A program made the position numbers and the translations under genes. A stretch of DNA of 64,000 nucleotides from Saprospiraceae bacterium (GTDB lineage Bacteria > Bacteroidota > Bacteroidia > Chitinophagales > Saprospiraceae): positions 310,001 through 374,000 of the forward strand of contig JADKGI010000030.1 in assembly GCA_016722285.1 (NCBI GenBank). Reading direction: 5' to 3'. The first letter of the stretch is position 1. Every line of letters begins with the position of its first letter. A model generated the notes under the pieces. It was not told where the DNA came from. It searched no databases and worked only from the letters and a program-made list of their open reading frames with translations. Shown piece after piece: positions 1 through 9,249 of this stretch.

Positions 1-2075
1 TAATTGCTCTGCAAACTGGCATAAAACATAGTAAAATTGAAGGCATTATATCGCATAAAAGAAAGGTTTGCATTATGCATTTGTTCAGGTCTGAGTTTTG
101 GATTTCCTGCATATACAGATAAAGGATTACTATTGTTGACATTTGGTTGAAGTTGTTGCAGCGTGGGTTCATTAAGCTCACTAAAATAGTTGAAATTCAG
201 ATTTTCAGACATACCGAATCGATATGAAAAAAATGCATTTGGGAGAATGGCTTGAAAATTATTAACTATATTGTTTTTGCCATCATTTATAATTCCGTTA
301 AGGGTTGAGTGTTTATATCTGCTACCTATAGTTAAGTTGTATTTTTCTCGACTGAGTGTATAGTTAATACCGGCATGACGCTGTGTATAATTGCGCTGAT
401 ACAATGTTGAGAGCAGTTGATTTCTGATAGGATTGTCATTGATGATGTCAAAATAGTCACTGCTGGTTTTATTAGCTTGATTTGCAATAGAGGATTTTAT
501 CTCAATATATCTTTTTTTTCCGATGGGTTCGGTATATGAACCTTCTATCTTGTAGTACATACCGGCATTAAGCCCAAATTGATCCTGGAGCAACGGTTTG
601 GTTTGGGTGGTGGGAAAATAAATGTTATAGACAGAAGCCAGATTGCCTTCAGAATTATTATCTGAGAGATTAAACGCAGTATTTAAACTGTAGGTTCTTC
701 CTTGAGTTCTTGATTTTTTTTGCCATAAAATATCAGTAGCAATTCTGTAATTATTTCCTTTCGTATGATATTCATTGATGTTGTCATTTAGTCGGATGAG
801 TGCCAGATTGTAAACACTATTATTTTCACCGGATATATTACTGTTATTTCCGACAGATCCATTGGCTTTGATGGTCAGATTTTGAAATGAATCTAGTTTT
901 GTTTTCAGCCTTGCAGTAAAGCTACCCGACGTATTATCAGACAATTGCGTGTCTGCCGATTGGGTGATAAACCTGCTTTCAGGAAGTAGATTTTCTCGGG
1001 TTGTCTGTCTTTGAAGATTGTTTTTAAAATGGTTTCCAAAAACTGATACATCAAGAGATGTTTTTTTAGAAAAATCTGTATTAAAATTGAATCCACCAGC
1101 AAAAGATTTCTGAATACCCTGATTATTATCCAGTCCTGAAGGCAGGCCGGAATTCTGATCCAGATTTAAGGTAAAACGTCCACCACCACCACTACTCATC
1201 AAGGCCCCTATACCTCCCATAAAATCTATATAATCGTTAATTGAAAAATTTTGTTCGTTGATGTTATTGGCCATCCCAATGAAGGATGATCTGGTGTTTG
1301 TTGTAAATCGGTTTATATTGGCTCTTCCTTTAAATCTGTTATCCGTTCCTGCTGCTCCTTCCAGTGTTCCAAAATAGCCGACTTTTTTATCATCCTTTAG
1401 CTTTAGATTGATGGTTCTTTCTTTTTGGCCATCGTCGATACCGGTAAATTCTGATCGGTCTGATTTTTTGTCAAATACCTGTACTTTATCTATAGCATCA
1501 GCATCCAGATTTTTTGTGGCAATCTTCGTATCTTTGCCAAAGAACTCTTTGCCATCAACAAAGATATTTTGTACTTTTTCGCCCAATGCTTTTACAGATC
1601 CGTCTCTTTCTACTTCTACTCCAGGTAATTTTCGCAATAAGTCCTCAGCGACATCTCCAGGTTTGACTTTAAATGCTGCAGCATTGTACTGAATGGTGTC
1701 TCTACCAAATGTCATTGGGCTAATATAATCCTTAATCTCAATAACATCCATTAGTTTTGAGCTGGGTTTTAATGAAACAGGCTCCAAAATGGTGTCATTT
1801 TTGGATAATTCAACCAGCTTATATAAAGTTTCGTAGCCCAAGTATGTAATTTGTAAAAGGTGAGAGTCTGTTTTTTTTGCTGTGACTGAAAATTCACCCT
1901 TTCTGTTCGAATTTGTAAAATCTACCATAGTAGAGTCTTTGGTATGCAACAATATTATTGATGCATATTCGAGAGGATTTTTATTCTCATCCAATATTCT
2001 ACCCATGATCTTTTGGGCCAAAGAAGTGTAAGAGAATATCAATATAAAACTTGTAATAAGGTAAATGACCCGCAT
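1..2075 (-). CDS. Outer-membrane beta-barrel receptor with carboxypeptidase-regulatory-like N-terminus (3' partial)
   Basis: The minus-strand frame from the ATG at 2075-2073 stays open to the left edge, about 691 codons, so the C-terminus lies outside the window. Residues 1-20 form a signal peptide ending near SLAQ. A CarboxypepD_reg-like domain follows (about 21-110, containing GRILDENKNPLEYASI), then a plug-like region with LLRKLPGVEVERDGSVKALG and FVDGKEFFG, then a long Asn/Ser-rich alternating beta-barrel region including PLSVYAGNPKLRPE. This is the layout of the TonB-dependent-receptor-like 'outer membrane beta-barrel' family of Bacteroidota. It lies 219 bp downstream of the GLPGLI gene on the same strand, a frequent pairing, and is probably co-transcribed with it. 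The substrate cannot be told. I checked the frame by reading the reverse complement codon by codon and found no internal stop. Confidence 0.88.
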   Translation of the reverse strand, partial: MRVIYLITSFILIFSYTSLAQKIMGRILDENKNPLEYASIILLHTKDSTMVDFTNSNRKGEFSVTAKKTDSHLLQITYLGYETLYKLVELSKNDTILEPVSLKPSSKLMDVIEIKDYISPMTFGRDTIQYNAAAFKVKPGDVAEDLLRKLPGVEVERDGSVKALGEKVQNIFVDGKEFFGKDTKIATKNLDADAIDKVQVFDKKSDRSEFTGIDDGQKERTINLKLKDDKKVGYFGTLEGAAGTDNRFKGRANINRFTTNTRSSFIGMANNINEQNFSINDYIDFMGGIGALMSSGGGGRFTLNLDQNSGLPSGLDNNQGIQKSFAGGFNFNTDFSKKTSLDVSVFGNHFKNNLQRQTTRENLLPESRFITQSADTQLSDNTSGSFTARLKTKLDSFQNLTIKANGSVGNNSNISGENNSVYNLALIRLNDNINEYHTKGNNYRIATDILWQKKSRTQGRTYSLNTAFNLSDNNSEGNLASVYNIYFPTTQTKPLLQDQFGLNAGMYYKIEGSYTEPIGKKRYIEIKSSIANQANKTSSDYFDIINDNPIRNQLLSTLYQRNYTQRHAGINYTLSREKYNLTIGSRYKHSTLNGIINDGKNNIVNNFQAILPNAFFSYRFGMSENLNFNYFSELNEPTLQQLQPNVNNSNPLSVYAGNPKLRPEQMHNANLSFMRYNAFNFTMFYASLQSN

Positions 2076-2294
2076 GAATTATATTTATGGTGGAGGTTAA
2101 GTAATTAAAGATTGAGTCCACTCTTAAAAGTATTATTTTGCAACAAAGACACAAAAACACTAAGAATCACTAATTTCAAACATTTGGTAATCAATTATTT
2201 GTAAACCTTTGTGACTTGGAGTCTTAGTGGCATTTCTTTATTCTTGACTTTTCGGAGCGCACTCAAGATTGATTTAAAAAATAAATTTACATCA

Positions 2295-3047
2295 TCAGTG
2301 TTTTTCATCTCTTATAATCATTCTTATTCCGGTTCCTTTACCATTGACAGCACCCATTTCTTTCATTTTTTCTTCTCTTATTTTGTCATATTCGCTTTTT
2401 GATACTTTTTTACCTTTTGATGGTTTTACAAATTCATATGGAGTTGGAAGTGATTCTATTGAAACAGCTATTGTCATTCTTTCACCATTATCGTTTTCCA
2501 CAGCCAATATCATACCCGGGAGTCCTGTCATTCCACCGGGCCCTGTTGCTACTGGAATCTGGGGTGTAAACCATGCAACCACGTTTTTGGATGTATCACT
2601 TAAGATAGCTTTTTGGCAAACGAAATTCATAATAGATTTTTGCTCTCCGGTCACTTTCCAATTATAATTTGTGGGTTTGTCTGAAATTAAAAATTCTTTA
2701 CCCATCAGATCCTGAGATTGTAAGTAAGTTTCAGTTCCTTTATTTAAATAAATAATGCTTTCCGGCATTTTCATAACAAGCTGAAAAGTATTGCCATCTT
2801 CCTCACTCTTTATATCAAGGTCTTTGGGGATTTCATTATTTTTATACAATGATTCATTACTATTAAAATACAACACTTTATCAATAGATTGAGAGGTAGG
2901 TATCATTTTTGACATCTCCGGATTTCTTTCACCTAGGTCAATGTTTAATTTGATGGTTTCCTTAAATATAATTTTTCCGGAATTAAGTGGTTGGCCGTAA
3001 CCATAAAAAATGATAAATAAAAGAATGAATGTTGTTAGAGATTTCAT
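2295..3047 (-). CDS. GLPGLI family secreted protein
   Basis: This 250-residue protein starts with a hydrophobic signal segment (about residues 4-18, LTTFILLFIIFYGYG) and carries the diagnostic motif GGMTGLPGMILAV (about 170-182), which names the GLPGLI family; the motif here reads GLPGM rather than GLPGL. The family is periplasmic or surface-associated, of unknown biochemical role, and is commonly encoded next to an outer-membrane beta-barrel receptor, exactly as here (receptor downstream, same strand). The ATG at 3047 is the first in frame and leaves 149 bp to the divergent histidine kinase gene, a region with a clear promoter/operator arrangement. The family call is firm; the function is not known. 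Confidence 0.9.
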   Translation of the reverse strand: MKSLTTFILLFIIFYGYGQPLNSGKIIFKETIKLNIDLGERNPEMSKMIPTSQSIDKVLYFNSNESLYKNNEIPKDLDIKSEEDGNTFQLVMKMPESIIYLNKGTETYLQSQDLMGKEFLISDKPTNYNWKVTGEQKSIMNFVCQKAILSDTSKNVVAWFTPQIPVATGPGGMTGLPGMILAVENDNGERMTIAVSIESLPTPYEFVKPSKGKKVSKSEYDKIREEKMKEMGAVNGKGTGIRMIIRDEKH

Positions 3048-3075
3048 GATACATAATTTATTGTGAGTAATACTG

Positions 3076-3083
3076 CAAAAGTA
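3076..3083 (-). promoter_or_regulatory. -7 element TACTTTTG of the GLPGLI/receptor promoter
   Basis: On the minus strand these bases read TACTTTTG, matching the Bacteroidota -7 consensus TAnnTTTG. The element lies 28 bp from the GLPGLI start codon and is the same octamer as the forward element at 3170-3177. The -33 position would fall in the phased repeats at 3105-3142. Confidence 0.5.
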
Positions 3084-3104
3084 GATTCCTAAATTGTTGA
3101 CTTG

Positions 3105-3142
3105 GGTTAAACAAGGTTTATCAAAGGTTAAATAAGGTTAAA
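3105..3142. promoter_or_regulatory. Four helically phased GGTTAAA-type direct repeats (probable response-regulator operator)
   Basis: GGTTAAA starts at 3105, 3126 and 3136, and a variant GGTTTAT starts at 3115, so the spacings are 10, 11 and 10 bp, one helical turn each. Such direct repeats are typical sites for OmpR-family winged-helix regulators. They lie midway between two divergent -7 boxes and next to a gene pair encoding an OmpR-type regulator. The repeats are seen directly; the binding protein is inferred. Confidence 0.6.
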
Positions 3143-3169
3143 GTGCCCTGATCGCGAAAATATTATTTG

Positions 3170-3177
3170 TACTTTTG
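3170..3177 (+). promoter_or_regulatory. -7 element TACTTTTG of the histidine kinase operon promoter
   Basis: TACTTTTG matches TAnnTTTG and lies 19 bp before the kinase ATG. It mirrors the minus-strand copy at 3076-3083 around the phased repeats. No good TTG box is visible at -33, which fits a promoter that needs an activator. Confidence 0.5.
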
Positions 3178-3196
3178 TATAAGTAAATAATAAATA

Positions 3197-4627
3197 ATGT
3201 TGGTTCGATTTCCAAATTTTAAAGACTATATCCCAATTTTACTCAGCTTGGTCTTATTAGCAGCTTTTCTGTGCTACTCTCTCATATCTTTGTTTCATCA
3301 GCAACAAAATGATCTGAATAAGGAAGTCAGCTATATGTTTGCAAATGCATTTAAGAGTGCTGAATCAAAGGTTTTTGACAAAATGATATTTGAAATGAAA
3401 GGAGTGTCTTGGCTCAACAGTGATACTACTTCCAAAAGGATAGAAATAATAAATCACAGAACAAATGCTATAGCTTTTGATACCAGTGCGACTTTTGATA
3501 AAGCTAAAAAGAGAGTTGGTAAGTTTGTCATATCCAGTGAAGAAAAGATTAATAATATTTCATCTCCATTAAATGTCAAAATTGAAATAAAAGGCGATTC
3601 TCTCAACCTTGACACTACAAAAACTATTTTTAGCGCGCATTTATCTTCAAATTTTAAAGAGGTTGAAAAAATTTTTACTGAAAATCTCAGAAAATCAGGT
3701 CTTGACATTAATTATGCAGTTACAAAAGACTCATCTCGGGTGATGAAAACTGAAAATGAAGGGTACAAAGATGTATTCAGCAATCAATATTATTTTGTAA
3801 GCGCAGGCAATAATTTTTGGTATTTGATAAAGAGAATTTTACCTGAAATTTTCTTATCTGTAATACTCTATCTCGCATTAATTTTTTCTTTTGGCAACAT
3901 CATCTACGCTTCCAGGAAACAGAAGGAATGGTATAATATGAAAGAAGACTTTATGAGGAATATGACCCACGAACTGAAAACTCCGATAGCAACAATAGGA
4001 GTTGCACTGGAGGCAATACAAAATTTTCATGCGGGTCAGGATGAATCGGTAAGACAGGAATATTATCGCCTGGCAGAGACTGAAAATAATAAACTCAACG
4101 CTTTAGTAGATAAAGTATTATCCATATCCCAGAATATGGATCATACGTCCGAGGGCTTGGAAAATGTACATGTACCTACGCTTGTATCAGAGATTATAGA
4201 GTCTTTCAGATTGAGGGCAGATCAAAATGGTGTAAAATTGCTATTAGAAAACTGTAATATGAATATTGAAGTAATGATTGAGGCACAAAATCTGGTTTTG
4301 GCCCTTCACAATCTTATTGACAATGCTATCAAATACAATAAAGTTGCAGATCCTGCGATTGTAATTTCTATATCTGAGACTAAGGGTAGATTGCTTATCT
4401 CTGTTAAAGATAACGGTAAGTCAATAGAAACTGAATATGAAACAAAGATATTTGAGAAATTTTATAGGATACCGAAAGGAGATATTCACGATGTGAAGGG
4501 ACACGGAATGGGTTTATATATAGTTTCACATTTGATCAAATCAATGAATGGTTCAGTAAGGCTACTCGTTTCAGATAATGGCAATAATTTTGAATTGAAT
4601 TTACCATTCAAGAACTCTTCTGTATGA
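3197..4627 (+). CDS. Membrane sensor histidine kinase
   Basis: The 476-residue protein has a transmembrane helix at about 12-33, an extracytoplasmic sensor region to about 215 with no recognised domain, a second helix at about 216-238, then a HisKA dimerisation domain with the H-box NMTHELKTPIATIG (phospho-acceptor His258) and a HATPase_c domain with N-box NLIDNAIKY, G1 box KDNGKSI and G2 box GHGMGLYIV. It autophosphorylates and passes phosphate to the response regulator encoded next, whose ATG overlaps this stop (ATGA). The operon is divergent from the GLPGLI/receptor operon, which suggests that the pair controls those envelope genes. The sensed signal is unknown. Confidence 0.93.
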   Translation: MLVRFPNFKDYIPILLSLVLLAAFLCYSLISLFHQQQNDLNKEVSYMFANAFKSAESKVFDKMIFEMKGVSWLNSDTTSKRIEIINHRTNAIAFDTSATFDKAKKRVGKFVISSEEKINNISSPLNVKIEIKGDSLNLDTTKTIFSAHLSSNFKEVEKIFTENLRKSGLDINYAVTKDSSRVMKTENEGYKDVFSNQYYFVSAGNNFWYLIKRILPEIFLSVILYLALIFSFGNIIYASRKQKEWYNMKEDFMRNMTHELKTPIATIGVALEAIQNFHAGQDESVRQEYYRLAETENNKLNALVDKVLSISQNMDHTSEGLENVHVPTLVSEIIESFRLRADQNGVKLLLENCNMNIEVMIEAQNLVLALHNLIDNAIKYNKVADPAIVISISETKGRLLISVKDNGKSIETEYETKIFEKFYRIPKGDIHDVKGHGMGLYIVSHLIKSMNGSVRLLVSDNGNNFELNLPFKNSSV

Positions 4628-5307
4628 AAATTCTATATATCGAAGATGAGGCTTCTCTGGCCAAAATAGTGAAAGAGTCATTGCAAAGCAGATCTTATGA
4701 TGTTCTCCACCTTGCTGATGGTGAAAATCTAATAAGTAACTTTACAAATTTCAGCCCTGATATATGCTTGTTTGATGTTATGTTGCCAGTCATTGATGGA
4801 TTTACGCTGGCAAGAGAGTTAAGGGCTTTATATCCTTCGATACCTATTATATTTATCACAGCAAAAGTTCAGACATTGGATGTGTTGGATGGGTTTGGTG
4901 CAGGTGGAAATGATTATATCAAAAAGCCGTTCAGCCTCGAGGAACTCATTGTGCGAATCAATAATCTGTACAAGTTGTCTAATTTAACCATGGGTTCAGA
5001 GATCAATGAAAAGATGATACAAATCGGTCAATTTACTTTTTGGCCGGATAGACTTGAGCTGATTTATGAAGGAGTTGTAAAACGTCTTTCTTTTAGGGAA
5101 GGTCAATTGCTTGGCATATTATCGGAAAATAAAAATGAAGTCATTAACAGGAAACATATATTGGACACACTTTGGGGAGATGACAATTTTTTTAACTCCA
5201 GAAATCTGGATGTTTATATCACAAAACTACGCCAATACTTCAAACAAGATCAAAAAGTGGAAATATTGACATTAAAAGCAGTTGGGTACAGGTTGATTGA
5301 GCGCTGA
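4624..5307 (+). CDS. OmpR/PhoB-family response regulator
   Basis: The 227-residue protein has a receiver domain (about 1-118) with acidic pocket residues E7/D8, phospho-acceptor D51 in CLFDVMLPVIDG, the conserved Thr in FITAK and Lys in IKKPFSLEEL. A winged-helix DNA-binding domain follows (about 130-227) ending YITKLRQYF...ILTLKAVGYRL. The 4-bp overlap with the kinase gene implies translational coupling. Proteins of this family bind direct repeats spaced about 10-11 bp, which are present at 3105-3142, so it probably autoregulates and also controls the divergent operon; that target assignment is inference. Confidence 0.93.
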   Translation: MKILYIEDEASLAKIVKESLQSRSYDVLHLADGENLISNFTNFSPDICLFDVMLPVIDGFTLARELRALYPSIPIIFITAKVQTLDVLDGFGAGGNDYIKKPFSLEELIVRINNLYKLSNLTMGSEINEKMIQIGQFTFWPDRLELIYEGVVKRLSFREGQLLGILSENKNEVINRKHILDTLWGDDNFFNSRNLDVYITKLRQYFKQDQKVEILTLKAVGYRLIER

Positions 5308-5405
5308 CTGGTCGTATCCAATCATTTTATTATCAATTTTTATAAGCAAGTCTGAGTTACCTTATATCGTTTATTGTATCGATAAGTCTATGGTAAGGAC
5401 AAACA

Positions 5406-5822
5406 TTATTTTTTCCTTTCTTTCACTGGTATTACTAGTTTTAGTGCGGACCAGATATCATCAACTGCACAGACTTTAACATCTACAAGCCCATTGGACA
5501 AGGCTACACTTCGAATCAAATCTTCAGTCAGGTCAGATTTCCTACCTGATGCTTTTTTAGGCCAGGATATCCAAATCATCCCATTTTGCCTGATTGCATT
5601 TCTTAAGTAATGGATATCAATGAGCAGTTGTTCGGCACTTTTAGTAAAATAGTGTATGAAATCAAAATTGCCTGATTGTGGCGGATTTATTACTATATTT
5701 TGAGGGAATGACTCAAAAAGTTCAATGTAATTGTATGGTGACTGTATGATTTTACATACAAAACCTTCTTTAATTCCTAGTTTTTTTAATAATGGAGTTC
5801 CTGAATATCCGGATGTGGGCAT
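5406..5822 (-). CDS. DUF3052 family protein
   Basis: A 138-residue protein starting MPTSGYSGTPLLKKLGI, the usual N-terminus of the DUF3052 family, with the family's LWVSWPKK-like segment (here MIWISWPKKASG) and the C-terminal GLVDVKVCAVDDIWSALK. An upstream in-frame ATG at 5909 would add 29 residues and overlap the VOC gene, but the family begins at the MPTSGYSG position, so I place the start at 5822. The function of the family is unknown. It lies 49 bp downstream of the VOC gene on the same strand and is probably co-transcribed with it. Confidence 0.85.
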   Translation of the reverse strand: MPTSGYSGTPLLKKLGIKEGFVCKIIQSPYNYIELFESFPQNIVINPPQSGNFDFIHYFTKSAEQLLIDIHYLRNAIRQNGMIWISWPKKASGRKSDLTEDLIRSVALSNGLVDVKVCAVDDIWSALKLVIPVKERKK

Positions 5823-5871
5823 TTTAATCAAAATACTGTTTTCTAAATTGTTTGATTTCAAATTCTGAGGA

Positions 5872-6249
5872 TCAAGAAACCGAATGCAGGCCAATACGAT
5901 TTCCTTCACTATCTAAAATCAGGCCCATGAAGCCAAACTCCTGACTTATTTGCCTTTTAGGTACTAAAATTTTCCCACCTGCGTTTACAACTTTGTCAAG
6001 GATCATCTGGAGATCCGGATTAGCATTCAGATAGATGAGTGGTCCTTGTTTGTCAGAAGATGAATAAAAATCCTTATTAAAAACGATGGCACCTGAAATT
6101 TCTTTGCTCATATCTGACACAGGAAAAATTCTCATCAGAATATTGGGATTATCCATGTTTAGCATCTTGATGCCAAAAATGGTTTCATAAAAATCTTGAG
6201 CCCTCTCAATATCTTTAGTCGGAATCTCATACCAGCTGATAGTACTCAT
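5872..6249 (-). CDS. VOC family protein (glyoxalase/bleomycin-resistance fold)
   Basis: A 125-residue single-domain protein. It opens ISWYEIPTKDIERAQDFYE, a typical start of the first beta-alpha-beta-beta-beta module of the vicinal-oxygen-chelate superfamily, and the second module ends FMGLILDSEGNRIGLHS. Substrates in this superfamily differ widely, so no reaction can be assigned. It precedes the DUF3052 gene in the same direction. Confidence 0.85.
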   Translation of the reverse strand: MSTISWYEIPTKDIERAQDFYETIFGIKMLNMDNPNILMRIFPVSDMSKEISGAIVFNKDFYSSSDKQGPLIYLNANPDLQMILDKVVNAGGKILVPKRQISQEFGFMGLILDSEGNRIGLHSVS

Positions 6250-6488
6250 ATTTACATATTTTGAATGAATAATGGTGACAAATATAAATGTAATTGGAAT
6301 AAATATCTTATATTTTTTTCAGGTCTTTAAATAGTATGAAAATTCAATGTCTTTTTAATTACGTCTTTTTAATTAGTAAGATTCTGTCTAAATCCATATT
6401 TTGAGAATAAGTTACGTCTTATGATACCTGAGCTAAACATCTCTTAGTTGAAATGTACACTAATTAATCTCTTCATTACATGAATATT

Positions 6489-8120
6489 TTAACTCATTCT
6501 CGCTCTTTCATTCTCTAATTTAGCCAGATACTCTATCGGGGTACAATGGAAATATTGGCGGAAAGCTTTGTAGAATGTAACCTTATTGAAAAATCCAGCC
6601 TCAAATCCAATTTGAGATATCGTATATTGGCAATCAGGAGTGGACAGAATATCGGCAGCATAATGAATTCTGTACCTGTTTATCCATTCAAAAAAACCCA
6701 TCCCATAATTCTCGTTAATAACTTGAGATAAATGGTTTTTATGAATCTCCAGAATATCTGCTACAACCTGTATCCGGAGATCATCTCTGAGAAATAGTTT
6801 TTGTTCTGACATAAGTTTCTCAAGTTTACCCTTAATGGACATCGAAGCAGAAGATGTGAGAGGAGATGTTACATATTTTTTAGCAATGGCGTTCCTCTGT
6901 CCAGGATATATGCCTGATTTCTGTTTTGAAGCTGATTTGACATGTATTTGTGTATCTTTTGGGGTTAAATTTATTCCTGAATTTCCGAACGCAATATATT
7001 TTGATTCGAGAAAACCCATAGAAGCAATACCCAATATTCCGATCGCCATCACTGCGCTGATTGCATAATCCCATTCTTTATTAAAGGCATCCAGGAATGT
7101 GCATAAATAATAAATCAAATTAGCCAAAATAAAGATACCAAAAAATATTAATAGGTATTTTGTCCACCGCGAAATTAGATTATCTACCATCCAATCTCCT
7201 TTTGTAATCTTAACTGAAATATAAAAATAATAAGCCAGACTAATTAACTTGACAGGCATGCCCAACATCACTTGAGATACAAGAAGATTCGGACTGATTA
7301 TATTTTGAAAAAATGAAAATTGTCCTGACAATATGCAATAAATCCATGTAATTAAGAATGGTATAAAGTGCCAAAAAATATGACTTGTCTTATTTATTTG
7401 TCCAAAAAGGCTTTGGACATACAAATAAAAAAACGGACCTATCAGCAGGTATAATGGTTGCCACCACTCATCAAGAAAATTATAGTCTATGTTGAATCGA
7501 GTCCAATACAAGATAAAGGAGGTCATAATGATGCAAAAATTGGCTATGAACAGAGCAAGCCACTTGATTTGGGGGAGATTTTTACCTTTTATCATAAATA
7601 ATATTGCAATAAAAAATCCAATACTACATACCAGTGACATGCAAAACGTAAAAATATCCAAAGATGGTTGCGATGCCAGCATAATGCTGAAAGAAGTTGA
7701 ATTTCTCCCGGCTAAAGACAGACATTCCGGTTTTCTAAATAGATGTACCACTGCTGATTGGCTGGTGATATGAGATAGGTGACTGAGAGCTAATGAGTCA
7801 TTTTTTAATTGGGCATATGCTCTTACCTTGATAATATCTATTGCCTGAGCGTTGGACAATCCTTTTTCAGATGCCATATCTATATATGATATGGCCAAAA
7901 GGCTTTTATTGAGTTCCAGAGCACACTTGCTGCATTTCAAGAGCATATCTGGAATGGCACGGACATCCATGTGTAAAAAATTATTTTCGGCAGCAAGTCT
8001 GCAGTCATGGTCAAGAAATGACTGACATCCATTGGTGTCGATAAGCTCCTGACCATAATTGGGTGGCTGATTAGCAACCCCCAAAAGGATAATGAACAGG
8101 AAGTTTAAAGTTGAATTCAT
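6489..8120 (-). CDS. Seven-transmembrane AraC-family transcriptional regulator
   Basis: The 543-residue protein has an N-terminal signal/anchor (about 5-17), a Cys-containing, TPR-like extracytoplasmic region to about 150, then roughly seven hydrophobic helices (about 155-177, 185-205, 221-238, 248-266, 285-303, 321-341, 353-371) and a C-terminal HTH_18/AraC DNA-binding domain (about 425-535, including VVADILEIHKNHLSQVIN and ISQIGFEAGFFNKVTFYKAF). The layout implies a one-component, membrane-embedded sensor that binds DNA from the inner face. Its ATG lies 13 bp after the stop of the secreted propeller gene, so the two are likely co-transcribed and translationally coupled. A related membrane AraC protein is encoded at 16716. 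The ligand is unknown. Confidence 0.85.
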   Translation of the reverse strand: MNSTLNFLFIILLGVANQPPNYGQELIDTNGCQSFLDHDCRLAAENNFLHMDVRAIPDMLLKCSKCALELNKSLLAISYIDMASEKGLSNAQAIDIIKVRAYAQLKNDSLALSHLSHITSQSAVVHLFRKPECLSLAGRNSTSFSIMLASQPSLDIFTFCMSLVCSIGFFIAILFMIKGKNLPQIKWLALFIANFCIIMTSFILYWTRFNIDYNFLDEWWQPLYLLIGPFFYLYVQSLFGQINKTSHIFWHFIPFLITWIYCILSGQFSFFQNIISPNLLVSQVMLGMPVKLISLAYYFYISVKITKGDWMVDNLISRWTKYLLIFFGIFILANLIYYLCTFLDAFNKEWDYAISAVMAIGILGIASMGFLESKYIAFGNSGINLTPKDTQIHVKSASKQKSGIYPGQRNAIAKKYVTSPLTSSASMSIKGKLEKLMSEQKLFLRDDLRIQVVADILEIHKNHLSQVINENYGMGFFEWINRYRIHYAADILSTPDCQYTISQIGFEAGFFNKVTFYKAFRQYFHCTPIEYLAKLENERARMS

Positions 8121-8133
8121 TTATCAACAATTT

Positions 8134-9249
8134 TCAATATATTACTATTTCTTGTGTGATCGTACGTTGATTAAGTAATGATGCTTTGGCAAAATAAATA
8201 CCCTTTGGCCAATTTATTGCATTAATCGTCGGGTTAATTTTTAGATCTTGACTTAAGACAAGTTTGCTATTCATATCAAAGATATTGACGGTATCTATCA
8301 TAGATGTTTGCTCATGCCGGATCAATGAAATCGTTTTCCCGGATTCCACATGTAGAAAATTAAACTTTTCTACTTTTTGCTCATCATCCACTTTGGATGA
8401 AATATCTCTCCATATTACTGCATTAGGGTTGAGCAGGTTGTTGCTTTTGTTGGGTACAAGTTGTTTTATAAAATTTCCAGCCTCGTCATATTGGTTTACA
8501 GAAGATGTGCTACCTACTCCGATAGCAAAAGAACCATCCGTAAGAAAATTTATACCTTCGCACTGAAGCACTCCAGTGACAATATTTTGTATAAAATTGC
8601 CACTCTCATCATATCTCTTTATAATTCCACTATTATAATCCAAAACTAACAAGTGGCCATTATCAAGAAAATGAATATTTGTTGGGCCAGCCAATCCCGT
8701 AGATATAAATTTACCCAAACTCTTACCTTGTTTATCAAATCGTTCTACAAATTTACCATTATAAGAGGATATATAAAGGATTCCATTTTTATCCCAATCT
8801 AAACCAATGCTTGTAACCACTCCGGTTTGTGTGAAATTATCAATGAAATTTCCGTTGAGGTCAAATCGCATCACCTTGTTGTCTCCGTTCCATTGTAAGA
8901 CATATAGCAAACCATCTTTGCCTATCTTCATCCTGGTAGCTCCCTGCACATTTCCTGCAAAATTTGACATATATTCCCCAGTATTTGCATCGTATTTTTC
9001 TATTGAATTTGTAGATAAATTTGAAACTAAAACAACTTTCTGGTTTTCGAGAAATAGTATATCCTGGGGCCAGGCAAGATTATCTTTAATAAAAACCTTA
9101 CCTCCTGATCCGTCGCTATTATACCTTAAAATTTGATAAGGGCCTTGCTGGAAATTACCTGCATCGCTTACATAAAAGTATCTCTGGCTGAAGCACACTA
9201 TACTGCAGAAGGAAATAAATACTGTCGAAATATACATTTTTGATCTCAT
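8134..9249 (-). CDS. Secreted NHL/YncE-like beta-propeller protein with T9SS type A-like tail
   Basis: The 371-residue protein has a signal peptide (about 1-22, ending CFSQ) and repeated propeller blades, each with a pattern like ILRYNSDG, IEKYDANTGEY, VMRFDLNGNF, VERFDKQGKS and IKRYDESGNF. The last 80 residues look like a Por-secretion (T9SS type A) sorting domain: VNIFDMNSKLVLSQDL, then WPKGIYFAKA and a closing basic/beta segment. It is therefore probably exported and cell-surface attached or released. It is the first gene of a two-gene unit with the membrane AraC regulator, hinting that it belongs to that regulator's sensing pathway. No enzyme motif is visible. Confidence 0.82.
   Translation of the reverse strand: MRSKMYISTVFISFCSIVCFSQRYFYVSDAGNFQQGPYQILRYNSDGSGGKVFIKDNLAWPQDILFLENQKVVLVSNLSTNSIEKYDANTGEYMSNFAGNVQGATRMKIGKDGLLYVLQWNGDNKVMRFDLNGNFIDNFTQTGVVTSIGLDWDKNGILYISSYNGKFVERFDKQGKSLGKFISTGLAGPTNIHFLDNGHLLVLDYNSGIIKRYDESGNFIQNIVTGVLQCEGINFLTDGSFAIGVGSTSSVNQYDEAGNFIKQLVPNKSNNLLNPNAVIWRDISSKVDDEQKVEKFNFLHVESGKTISLIRHEQTSMIDTVNIFDMNSKLVLSQDLKINPTINAINWPKGIYFAKASLLNQRTITQEIVIY

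Noticed and set aside
5297..5479. 60-codon plus-strand frame after the response regulator
   Set aside because: It overlaps the regulator end and the DUF3052 gene, with no domain or conserved start context.
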